From Protostelium mycophagum (taxonomy: Eukaryota; Evosea; Variosea; Protosteliida; Protosteliaceae): a DNA stretch of 60,991 nt. The stretch lies in assembly GCA_002081555.1 (NCBI GenBank), contig KV921254.1, forward strand, positions 23,860 to 84,850, in the 5' to 3' direction. The notes below the pieces were generated by a model. That model did not search any database, was not told the origin of the DNA, and worked only from the letters and a program-made list of their open reading frames with translations. This document shows, piece by piece, positions 21,361-31,445 of this stretch (its first letter is position 1; the number at the start of each line of letters is the position of its first letter). Made by a program: the position numbers and the translations under genes.

Positions 21361-24300
21361 ATGTGGTCAGAGCAATTTGTTGGTGAGGATGTGGACACCA
21401 TCACAAATACAGTCTTACCTCCCGGTGAAATTGTGAGTGTTCATATTTGCGCATATGGTCATTTGTACTTGTTCATAAGGGGAGGGTACTCGCAAATCTG
21501 TGACAGATTATCAAATTGTCTGTCGTGTTGTCTTTACATCCTGACAGTATATATGCAATCAATCAATTATCACATTGGAGATTCCAGTATTCACGTTGGT
21601 CTTCTTTTCTAACGATACACAGCTGCATAGAGGCTGGGTGGTGGTGTTCATAAATAAGCAGGAGGCGGAACAAGATAGAGTGTTCTTGCTTTCTGATAAG
21701 GTATGATCTTGTTCTCGATTTCATCTCTTCTCATCCGTTGACGTTCGGTGTCATCATATGGATAATGTGCTGGTGTCTTTTCGATATTTATATTGTCAAA
21801 ACTTGTTCAACAAAAGAGGCTCAAGTCCAAATGGACAATATTGTAAAAAATCGGTGTTAAATTCCAAGCTTTTCGATGTCAATAGATTAAAATTCCATGA
21901 ACATGTCAAAGAACAATCAGAGAATCTTCAATGATGATGTCACAGGCTATTTATAGAGTTAAATTCAAATTTGGAACATCGAAAATCGAAAGGTGGGCAA
22001 ATGTCTTCACAATAATCTAATCCATCAAACACCGCAACTCCGAAATAACTCCGATTGACCGGTACAGGTCTGAGAGGACGGAGTTAACCGAAATCACCTC
22101 GATACAGAAGGGTAATGTTAAATTTTTTATACAATAAAATATTTTTACTGAAATATTGCAGGACATTATAAAACTCTGGGCTATTGCTTCAGGTTGCATA
22201 TCAATTCGAGCACAAATTTAAATCACGAAATATCTGGACCTGGTAATCTCACCTTTATTTTTTAAACTGGCATCTACAATCCGATATTTTGAGACTATTT
22301 CGTCGAAATTTTGGTGAAATTTCGCTGAAATTTCTAGCGTCGAGGACTTATAAACCTTATGAATTGCATACTCCGGTTGAGGTGGTCAACCAGATTGTCA
22401 ACAGCATCAAAAGTGCATGTGAAGATTGTGACAAGAATATCCCAATAGAAGAGGTCAGTCTACAGAGTTGTAGATATCTAGATTGTATTCATTCAAATAC
22501 CTATATTTTTTCGATTAAATTCAAATTTTTTTAAAAGAATCAACCGAGTACACACACACAATTCAATAAAGAAATAAATAATTTAAATTGAAATAATTTT
22601 GTTAAATAAAATAATAATAAATCCAGGTTACTTCTCTCGAACCGTATAGATCTGTCTCAGTTTTTTCAGCGGCTCATAATGCCCTGAAACTCGGGAGACA
22701 GAAGAGAATCAGTAGGGCTTTAACGGCCAATCTACAACACGCATTACACGTCAGAACTGCAGAGAGTAATTTGAGGGAGAGCGTTCTGAGTGAGTGTTTA
22801 CGATTTTTAAAATTTCAAAAATAAATTAATTTGATGGATTTATTTTTATTGAAGTAAGCCATAAGATATTCATAGTAATTCAGACAATTTCATTTTTAAT
22901 GAAAAGCACCATGATTTCAATAAATTAAATCTGAAGAAATTTTGATGATTAATAAAATCAGGCGCAACGTGGGACGATAGTGAGGCTGTAGAGACGAGCA
23001 GTAATACCTCATCAAGAAGAACAAGTGGGATAGATATCACTTCTTCTCAAAACATAGATATGGTAATCTTTCTACCTCCAGAATTTTCGGCCGAATTTAC
23101 GAGATGCATTTGACTTTTCAAAATTATAATGAAATCGACATTCTGTTCTCAGAACGATCGTTTTCTGAGAATTTTCAGGAGGAGACGCCCCCCGGTGAGG
23201 GACTCTCTCGGCGCTCTACAATCGACTCCATGCCAGATGGCCCAGTTGAAAATTCGAGTCCTCCCACGAATAGCCGAGTCCATACCCTCCGCTCATCTAC
23301 AACGACTATACACACTACTGTGAGCACTCAATTATTTATTATTTTTTTAATTTCAAGACTACTGAAAGAATTGACCATAGCAGATCAGCATGATGTACAC
23401 AAAATTTCGAACGCTTGACGAGGTCGGGCTTTTTATTTTGGCGGGATTCTGGTTGTATTTCATTGGGAGGTGGGGGTTCACTATACTGTGGGTGGTGGGG
23501 TTGTTATGGGCACTGTACACCATAGAGTCTTATAAGAATGAGAAAAGGAAGAGGATAAAATGGCGGGAGGAGGCGCAGTTGGACATACTGGGGGAGGTGA
23601 GTTGCATCGTTGTAGATGTCGAATTTTCTGGGAAGATAATTTTTCATCTACCTTTTGTTCAATTCGTCGATTAAAATCGCGAAGTACGCTTACAACCGCG
23701 TTCTCTGATTCTTTGGACGAATTTTCCATGAAATTTCACCGAAATTTCACAGCTGAATGTAGAGGATACAGAAGGAGTAGAAAATGGGCTGTGGTTTAAC
23801 ATTATGTTCTGTGAACTGTGGCGATACATGAACAAAGACATCTCGAAATTAACGATGAAAAAAACCCAAGATATCATAGATACCAGATTACAACTCTTCC
23901 CCATCAGTTTTTTGGTGAGTCTCGTTGTAGATTGATGATTCTCCCGCCAAAAATTCGTTTTAAATTTTGACTGGTGCAGAAAAAAGTGGTGATCAAAGAG
24001 ATGAACTTTGGGAATATTCCGCCAGTTTTCCGCGAAATCATCACCACACCAAGTAGTCAAGACTCTGTAAGAAAATTCCATTTACTATAAAATTTCAATT
24101 TAATATTATTTTTTCATGAAAAACTAATTTTCAACCAGTGTCTACAATGCTCGGGAAGATACTTCGGGACTGCTTTCATAAAATTAGATGTAGTATTGTT
24201 GCTGTGGAATAACTCCGAGCTCACTATGCCCGTAGTGATTGACGATATTGATATTCAAGGAAAAGTGAGATACTTTTTGTCTCGTTGTAGATTGTTGATA

Positions 24301-25640
24301 ATATTTTCATCTGATTTTTGTGAGTGCCGGAAAAATAAATCTCCAAGAGATTTCATTGACAATTCGACAGTTACGTATGGACATGACATTTTTTGCCAGG
24401 CAACCATATCTACACACAATCACCCTCTCCTTCTTAGATATTCCAAAATTAGAAGGCTCGGTCAAACCTTTCGACGTAAGAGTTTTCTTCTGTTCCGTCT
24501 CGATTATTTGTGCCGTCACAATCATTCGTTCCCTACACAATAAATCATGCCGTCTCGATCGTCACAATCAATTGTGCCTGACTGATTGTAGACGCTCGAT
24601 GCCATGTGTATCCCGTGGATTAGAGACCAAATTAGAAGCAAGGTCGATACGATTTTGAAGAATTCCATCGTTTTTCCCGAGACACTATCAGTACCTTATT
24701 ATACCATGTTTAATTGTGAGGTTTTATTCTTCATCCAATTTTTATTCAAAAATATAGATGGAATCTGACAGCCAATCTCACGCGTAAGTTTGTCTTTTGC
24801 GGCAGAGCCGCGAGATAAATTCAAAAACAATTACGCTCGCGGTATAGCTCATGTCATGATGTCATGACATGTTGATGACGTCACGACAGCACCTGAAGAG
24901 GCGGAGACTGCTGTGCCGGACAAAGGAGGCATCTACAACACGCAGCAGCAAAATTCCAGAGCACACACGATCAACATGATCAAGAGCAAAGTTTCTGGAG
25001 GTAAACACATTTCCTTCTATCTTTTTCGCCGAAAAGTTATGTACAGACAAAACGGAGAGGGTTCAACTGATCTATTTTTAGAATACGCTGGAGTTTTACA
25101 CGTCAGAGTGATCTCTGGTGTGGCATTGAAGACAGATTACATGCCTACAAATTCGATGCCTTATTGTGTGCTGTCTACAGGCAATCATGAGGTATTTTTG
25201 GAATTATTTTTCAACTTTGGAGATATATATATTTTTTAATGAAGAATAAAATGATTGATAAGATCAGGTTTTCACGACAAAATGCGTAAAAAGATCAAGA
25301 TCTCCTGCCTGGGGTGAATTCTTCGAACTCTTATGTCTCAAAAACAAGGAAAAAACACTCGAGGTATTATCTCATTTTTCCCGCCAAAATTTCGATTCAA
25401 GTTTCGAAACATGACGGTGCGTCAGGTCACTATTTTGGCCCGAGACGCGGGCCACGGAGATCATTTTGTGGGACAAGCAGCGATCGATTTCGCGCCCGCA
25501 GGAACGGAAGCGAGGGAATATTATGTTGCCATCAAGGTATTCTTCAAGACATCTCTGTCCATTCTAATCGATGTCTTCAGCGGCCTGATAGAAAGAATGA
25601 GATGGTACCCGCTGGAGAAGTGAGATTAGTATTGAGGTGA
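21361..25640 (+). CDS. SMP-domain lipid-transfer protein with membrane hairpin and C2 domain (E-Syt/tricalbin-like)
   Basis: Multi-exon gene starting near ATG 21361 (MWSEQFVGEDVDTIT). The N-terminal exons look like a PH/GRAM-type fold (FFSNDTQLHRGWVVVFI; AIYRVKFKFGTSKIER). A Ser/Thr-rich linker follows, then a membrane hairpin at 23400-23530 (FILAGFWLYFIGRWGFTILW, then VVGLLWALYTI). The SMP domain spans about 23755-24480: ENGLWFNIMFCELWRYMN, KVVIKEMNFGNIPPVF, VVLLWNNSELTMPVVIDD, LSFLDIPKLEGSVKPFD. A C2 domain ends the protein (GVLHVRVISGVALK; RDAGHGDHFVGQAAIDFAP), stop TGA 25640. By family it should tether ER to a second membrane and transfer lipids. The exact start is uncertain. Confidence 0.82.
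24799..24811. repeat. GCGGCAGAGCCGC hairpin word, copy 2
   Basis: Identical to the 13-mer at 10826-10838, in an intron of the SMP gene. It is followed within 80 bp by a TGACATGATGTCATGACATG-type palindromic stretch (24848-24886). Confidence 0.8.
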
Positions 25641-25777
25641 ATATATCTTTCGGTCATCACCGTATTGATCTATAAATAGATTTATTCCACAGGCAACTAT
25701 TGAATCGAAATCACAATAAAAGATTTTAGTAAACTGATATTTATTAATATCTTCATAAATGTTTGAAATCGGATCGC

Positions 25778-26821
25778 TCAGTTCTCCGCTACAGCCATGT
25801 CTTCCATGTGGACAGTCTCTCCACACTTCTGGCATATTCTGGGTGCCATGAGCTGTTCTCTGTCCATCTCGAGCTGTTTTCTGTCAACTTTTTCGTGGAA
25901 TCTCCTTATACCTGCTGGATATAGTTACAGGCTTCGTCCAGCTGTGCCTGGAGGTGCTCTCCCTGTCGCTGTTTCTGTTCATTGTAAATGATCACAATTA
26001 TTTGGTCTGATTACCTCCTCCTGCGCTCTGTTCAGAGTTTCGGTTTCTTTGGCCAGCTGGTCTTTGAGGTTCTGCACAGCCTATTTTCGTTTTAGTCGAC
26101 CAAAAAATATATGAAAGTACCTCTTCCAATTCAACACTGGCATTGGGCAGAGTTTCGTTGTTTTTCATCTCTATGACGACGTCCTGAATATTTGAGCCGT
26201 CTCAGAAATTTGTGACAGGACATCACCTCTTTCGAAGTCGTGACTGCTGCAGGAAATCTGCGAGCTCTGAGTTGGGCGTTGCAAGAGCGCCAGGCGTTGT
26301 CCACAGAGCAGAAGGAATTGATGATCTCGTCTCTGAGCTCATGAACGGGTGTGGTCATAGAGAAATAAAGACCGAACCTTTTAGAGGTGTAATTGGCGAT
26401 CTCCTTCTGGCACGCTTCTCTGATCACGGTGAGCTCTGTTACGTGATCAGATCATGAAAATGGGAAGGAAAGGACGAACCGCTCTTGTTGTCCTTAACAG
26501 TCTGTTTGAGCTGGTGCACTACCTTCATATCTGCTTCTCTTTGGATTTCCACGGCCGCCATCTGTGTCCCAATTTGAGATGGTCTCGTGATCATGAAAAA
26601 TTACCTTTTCTTTAAGCTTCACGAGGTCATCTCTCGCCGTTTGAGCCTCTTTGAGCGCTGCAAAATTCAGGAAAGTATTAAGATCTGCATAAAGTCGTGC
26701 CTCGATCCAGTTCTGTCTTCGTGGCCTTGTGGCGCGCGGCCTCCTCCAAAAATTTACCGCGCTCTGTTCGGTTATTCTCTTCAAGCTCGTTTATTTGGGA
26801 TAAAAGCGATTGGAAATCCAT
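25778..26821 (-). CDS. Coiled-coil protein with C-terminal CxxC knuckle
   Basis: ATG 26821 (MDFQSLLSQINELEENNRTE) to TGA 25778, with about seven short introns. The whole protein is Glu/Lys/Gln-rich with heptad character (RGKFLEEAARHKATKTELDR; DDLVKLKEKV; SKRFGLYFSMTTPVHELRDE). The last exon ends APRICQKCGETVHMEDMAV-AEN, a single CxxC pair that could be half a zinc-binding site. No known domain is recognised. It converges on the SMP gene (stop 25640) with 137 bp between stops. Confidence 0.7.
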
Positions 26822-27362
26822 GTCTGAAGAAGTGAGACCAAGTCTTGTAAAAATAACTTCACTTCGTGGTGTCTCTGTTCGTGTGTCTTGGGAAATGTTT
26901 TGACACAATTATCTTTTCAGTCATCTACAACGAGATTTTAAGAAAAATTTCGATCAGATTTCTTCAATAAAAATTAGAGATTTTTAATTTTAAAGATTCA
27001 TTTTGCATGAATTAATTTACCAAAAAGAGAATTTTTCTTTCGGAAAAGATTTTTTTGTTTTTTCTCCCTTGTCTGGGCAGTGGAGAATCACAAGGCACAA
27101 TGAGCCTCTTCAAATACATGGTATGCCGATTTGACTGACGGAGATATTGTACAAGGACAAAACGATGACCGCTCTCACGAATATTGCAGAGTTTGGTCAG
27201 ATTCCCCACACCACGTTAAAAATCTCGGTAATTAACGTGTTCATTACCGAAAACTGGGGGAATCTGACCAAACTCTGCGATTCAGAGGATTCAAAGTCCA
27301 GAGTGACGCACGCGCCTTTTGTTTTGTGGTCGCACAAGATCCAGAATCTGCAGGAAGAAAAG
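26822..27362. other. Intergenic region with the second MITE-like palindrome
   Basis: Between the divergent coiled-coil and ABC genes. It contains one CATCTACAACGAG word at about 26924, an AT-rich tract 26940-27060 and the palindrome at 27184-27280. No gene is seen. Confidence 0.6.
27184..27280 (-). mobile_element. MITE-like nested palindrome, copy 2 (inverted relative to copy 1)
   Basis: 97 bp with the terminal repeat TTGCAGAGTTTGGTCAGATT at the left and AATCTGACCAAACTCTGCGA at the right. Its reverse complement aligns with 18588-18679 almost throughout, including the inner TCGGTAATGAACACGTTAAT core. Most of the length difference is a few bases beside the right arm. It lies about 165 bp upstream of the ABC gene ATG. 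Confidence 0.7.
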
Positions 27363-28689
27363 GGGTGTTCCTTGAATCGGCATTTTTCAAAAGAATAAAA
27401 TTCCATTTTTGTGGGAACACAGAGGCGCAACCCCGACATCACACAATGATGGACAACAGACCTCGCCAGATGTCCGCAATTGGGAGCGAGATGATGGATA
27501 TCACTCCTTCCTCACCTCCACTTGTCCTGAGGACCACATCCCAGGTGACATATCATAACTTACTCTTCGTAAAGAGGACCTTCGGCTAATAAGAGAAAGG
27601 TGGAGTCTCATACTACCATAGAGTTTAATGAGGATCAATATTACGGCACGACGCGTGTTGCAAAGGTCAGTGTGATTTCCATGCGAGGCTAAGACATGAC
27701 TGCGAAAATGCATGGAATCAATTCTCGATCCGTTCTCATCGATTTCGTCATTCTCACATGAATGATCTGACCAACTCTTCAGTCTGATCCGCATGCAAAT
27801 GATCCAGATACTCTTGTCTATATGAAGAATGTACATAAGACATATTTACTCGGAATAGAGGGTGTTCCAGCTTTAAGGTGAACTTCTGGGATGAAAATTT
27901 TTGCCACGGTTTTATTTCTACTTGTACACAACGCCAATTAAAATTACATATGGACAGTAAAAACATATTTTTTATTATTACAAATTATCGCACAAGCTCA
28001 TTTTTGTAATTTTTTCATGGGATGATTTGAGAAATTTGAATCTCTTGTGTCGATCATGCACAAAGATGACTAATCACTTCAAAACATCAAAGATCTTTAT
28101 CCATTGAATCTATTCAAAATTGACGATCTACAGAGGTGTAGATCTAGTGATCAAGAGGGGAGAATTCGTGGTTATTTATGGTACTAGCGGTGGTGGCAAG
28201 ACTACTATGCTAAATATTCTCGGAACAATCGATAAGCCGACCAAAGGAGAGCTCAAGCTCGCCGGAACACGTCAGAATTATCTCTGAATTTTCTACGAAA
28301 ATTCTCGTTGTCAAAACAGTGTCGTGAATATTTTTGAGATATCTCATTTTTGCAGTGGTGACATCCAATACAAAAGATTCAGAACTATCAAACTTGCGTC
28401 TGCAGAAAATGTGAGTGCAGAAATTCTCCGAAACTTCACTGAAATTTCATAGAGGATTTGTGTTCCAGACATTCAACTTGCTGTCATCTCTCAGCGCCGT
28501 GGAGAATGTGGAGATGCCAATGATTTTGAATGGAGTCTTGTCTAGTGAGGAGAGGAGGGCCAGAGCGCAGGGTGATTGTCTCAAAGTCATCTGGTCATCA
28601 AGTCTCCATCTCATAATGACATGTTTGAGAATTTTAAAATCCGCTGCGGCATAGCCGGGCTAGTTCATATGTCTGTCACAACCATCAAC
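27363..28689 (+). repeat. Duplicated contig end, copy 1 (assembly artefact)
   Basis: 1,327 bp that recur at 28790-30116 with a constant offset of 1,427 bp. All translated stretches and all intron sequence I compared are identical. Copy 1 stops exactly at the first N of the gap and copy 2 begins exactly after the last N. That is the pattern of two overlapping contigs scaffolded without merging. Confidence 0.93.
27446..28689 (+). CDS. ABC transporter ATPase gene, duplicated 5' part cut by the gap
   Basis: Same coding exons as the copy at 28873 ([19 protein letters not shown] through the Walker A exon [20 protein letters not shown] and the Q-loop exon), ending at the assembly gap. It should not be counted as a second gene. 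The unique upstream sequence 27281-27445 is probably the true promoter side of the single gene. Confidence 0.85.
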
Positions 28690-28789
28690 NNNNNNNNNNN
28701 NNNNNNNNNNNNNNNNNNNNNNNNNNNNNNNNNNNNNNNNNNNNNNNNNNNNNNNNNNNNNNNNNNNNNNNNNNNNNNNNNNNNNNNNN
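28690..28789. other. Assembly gap (100 N)
   Basis: Exactly 100 N's, a conventional placeholder for a gap of unknown size, flanked by identical 1,327-bp sequences. The real gap may be zero or negative. Confidence 0.99.
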
Positions 28790-30116
28790 GGGTGTTCCTT
28801 GAATCGGCATTTTTCAAAAGAATAAAATTCCATTTTTGTGGGAACACAGAGGCGCAACCCCGACATCACACAATGATGGACAACAGACCTCGCCAGATGT
28901 CCGCAATTGGGAGCGAGATGATGGATATCACTCCTTCCTCACCTCCACTTGTCCTGAGGACCACATCCCAGGTGACATATCATAACTTACTCTTCGTAAA
29001 GAGGACCTTCGGCTAATAAGAGAAAGGTGGAGTCTCATACTACCATAGAGTTTAATGAGGATCAATATTACGGCACGACGCGTGTTGCAAAGGTCAGTGT
29101 GATTTCCATGCGAGGCTAAGACATGACTGCGAAAATGCATGGAATCAATTCTCGATCCGTTCTCATCGATTTCGTCATTCTCACATGAATGATCTGACCA
29201 ACTCTTCAGTCTGATCCGCATGCAAATGATCCAGATACTCTTGTCTATATGAAGAATGTACATAAGACATATTTACTCGGAATAGAGGGTGTTCCAGCTT
29301 TAAGGTGAACTTCTGGGATGAAAATTTTTGCCACGGTTTTATTTCTACTTGTACACAACGCCAATTAAAATTACATATGGACAGTAAAAACATATTTTTT
29401 ATTATTACAAATTATCGCACAAGCTCATTTTTGTAATTTTTTCATGGGATGATTTGAGAAATTTGAATCTCTTGTGTCGATCATGCACAAAGATGACTAA
29501 TCACTTCAAAACATCAAAGATCTTTATCCATTGAATCTATTCAAAATTGACGATCTACAGAGGTGTAGATCTAGTGATCAAGAGGGGAGAATTCGTGGTT
29601 ATTTATGGTACTAGCGGTGGTGGCAAGACTACTATGCTAAATATTCTCGGAACAATCGATAAGCCGACCAAAGGAGAGCTCAAGCTCGCCGGAACACGTC
29701 AGAATTATCTCTGAATTTTCTACGAAAATTCTCGTTGTCAAAACAGTGTCGTGAATATTTTTGAGATATCTCATTTTTGCAGTGGTGACATCCAATACAA
29801 AAGATTCAGAACTATCAAACTTGCGTCTGCAGAAAATGTGAGTGCAGAAATTCTCCGAAACTTCACTGAAATTTCATAGAGGATTTGTGTTCCAGACATT
29901 CAACTTGCTGTCATCTCTCAGCGCCGTGGAGAATGTGGAGATGCCAATGATTTTGAATGGAGTCTTGTCTAGTGAGGAGAGGAGGGCCAGAGCGCAGGGT
30001 GATTGTCTCAAAGTCATCTGGTCATCAAGTCTCCATCTCATAATGACATGTTTGAGAATTTTAAAATCCGCTGCGGCATAGCCGGGCTAGTTCATATGTC
30101 TGTCACAACCATCAAC
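28790..30116 (+). repeat. Duplicated contig end, copy 2 (assembly artefact)
   Basis: Identical partner of 27363-28689. Unlike copy 1, it continues without interruption into the rest of the ABC gene (from 30117). Confidence 0.93.
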
Positions 30117-30982
30117 AGAAAAAAAACTGACTAGTTGTAGAGCTATTAGATTTGGTTGGCATGGGACCTCGTAAAGATCACGTGCCTTCACAGTTGTCAG
30201 GAGGTGAACAACAGAGGGTCACCATTGCCAGAGCCATTGCAAACTCCCCAGAGATATTGTTACTTGACGAACCCACGTGAGTTTTCCTCGAAATCTCCTG
30301 CAACTTCTATTCTGATTATTTTCGATATAAAATTGTCTGGTTGTAGATGCTGAAAGTTGTAGTGGGGATCTTGATACAGTAAACACACTCTTAGTGATGA
30401 AATTATTATCTGACTTGAACCAAAAAGAGAGTGAGTAGAGTACATTTACTGTCACAAAAAGTGTTGTAGTTCTCGTTGTAGATACCCAAAATAACCTAAA
30501 TTTAGATATCACCATGGTGATGGTTACCCACGATGTCAGCCTCAAAAATTTTGCAGACAGAGTCATTTGGATGCGAGACGGAAAGATCCAGAGGTGAGAA
30601 TGAAAAAAAATGTCGGGGGAAAGGATTGAACCCGGGCACAGGATCGAGATATGTGATCCCAAAAAGAAAAGGGAAGCCATTGCCAAGAATGAGGCAGAAC
30701 TTAACGCCGCGAGGTGAGCATCGATGTCATGACATCATGTCATCATGACATCATGTCATCACGACATGCCATGTCATCATGACAAGTGATGACATGAAAA
30801 TTCTGAGAAGATTCAGGGAACAAAGAACTGAAGCGAGAAGAAATAAAAATCCACCGAAAACAGAGTACAGAAAGCCGAGAGACTACAACACACACCCAGG
30901 CAAGATCACTTTGAAATTTTGGCGGTTAGGAATCACGGTAACTACCGTGAGCCGACTGCTACTAATGCTCCGAACGTGCTAA
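28873..30982 (+). CDS. ABC transporter ATP-binding protein, MacB/LolD (FtsE-like) type
   Basis: One nucleotide-binding domain spread over about nine exons. In order: [20 protein letters not shown] (A-loop region), Walker [11 protein letters not shown]-loop [18 protein letters not shown], signature [19 protein letters not shown], Walker B with catalytic Glu EILLLDEPT, and H-loop MVMVTHDVS. These spacings are those of the bacterial lipoprotein/macrolide exporter ATPases (LolD/MacB) and of the soluble ABCH-type proteins known in Dictyostelium. There is no membrane domain; the tail is Lys/Arg-rich ([33 protein letters not shown]). All ATPase motifs are intact. The partner permease, if any, is not in this window. 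The stop at 30982 depends on the last splice. Confidence 0.85.
30722..30796. repeat. ATGACATCATGTCATCATGACA palindromic array
   Basis: About 75 bp of overlapping TGACATCATG/CATGATGTCA units in the last intron of the ABC gene. Because TGTCATGACA and ATGACATCAT are self-complementary or nearly so, the whole stretch can fold on itself. Similar arrays are found in introns of at least five other genes in the window. Confidence 0.75.
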
Positions 30983-31445
30983 GCACGGTTAAATCGCGGT
31001 TATAATCGTGCGCCGGCTGCACTAATTGGCAAAAACCATAGCAGCTTTTAATGCTACTTGTTTTTCATTTGATTGAATCAGAGTGTACTGCAAGTGTTGA
31101 CATCTCATGGAATCAGCAACACAGAACACAAAACAAACTCTTGTTTCATCATCAGCTACAGAGATCTTTTATCATTTCAAAATGTTCCAAACATGAGCAT
31201 GTTGGACAGATGATGACGTCGTGCAGCTCATAAACCACAAGTGGCGGTGCATGAGGCACATTTGAGCAATGGAAAGGAGGAAGATGATTCCATACAGATA
31301 CAAAAGGTCCCATCGACTAATCTCCTCGTCACAATGGAATAAATGTCGAAGAACGTTTATCTTATTTTCTATGAATTTTTCAGCGAAAGTTCCCTGGCTC
31401 AAAGTTTTGGGTCGCCTCCATTGGTTTGGAGCGATCATTTTTAAG
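30983..31445. promoter_or_regulatory. Upstream region of the UBLCP1 gene
   Basis: 463 bp between the ABC stop and the UBLCP1 ATG. It contains TTAAATCGCGGTTATAATCG near 30990 and a TGATGACGTCGTG CRE-like site near 31210. The minus-strand open frame across 31172-31570 has no recognisable content. A perfect palindrome CACGGTAACTACCGTG lies just inside the preceding gene's tail (30934-30949). Confidence 0.4.

Noticed and set aside
23435-23447. E2F-like TTTTGGCGGGA at 23435
   Set aside because: It lies within the conserved membrane-hairpin coding exon of the SMP gene (ILAGF), so it was not counted as an intronic copy.
28576-29016. Open frame running through the N gap
   Set aside because: Translates gap characters; an artefact of the scaffold join.
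28873-30116. A genuine tandem duplication of the ABC gene
   Set aside because: Both copies end exactly at the gap edges and show no differences, which fits unmerged overlapping contigs.
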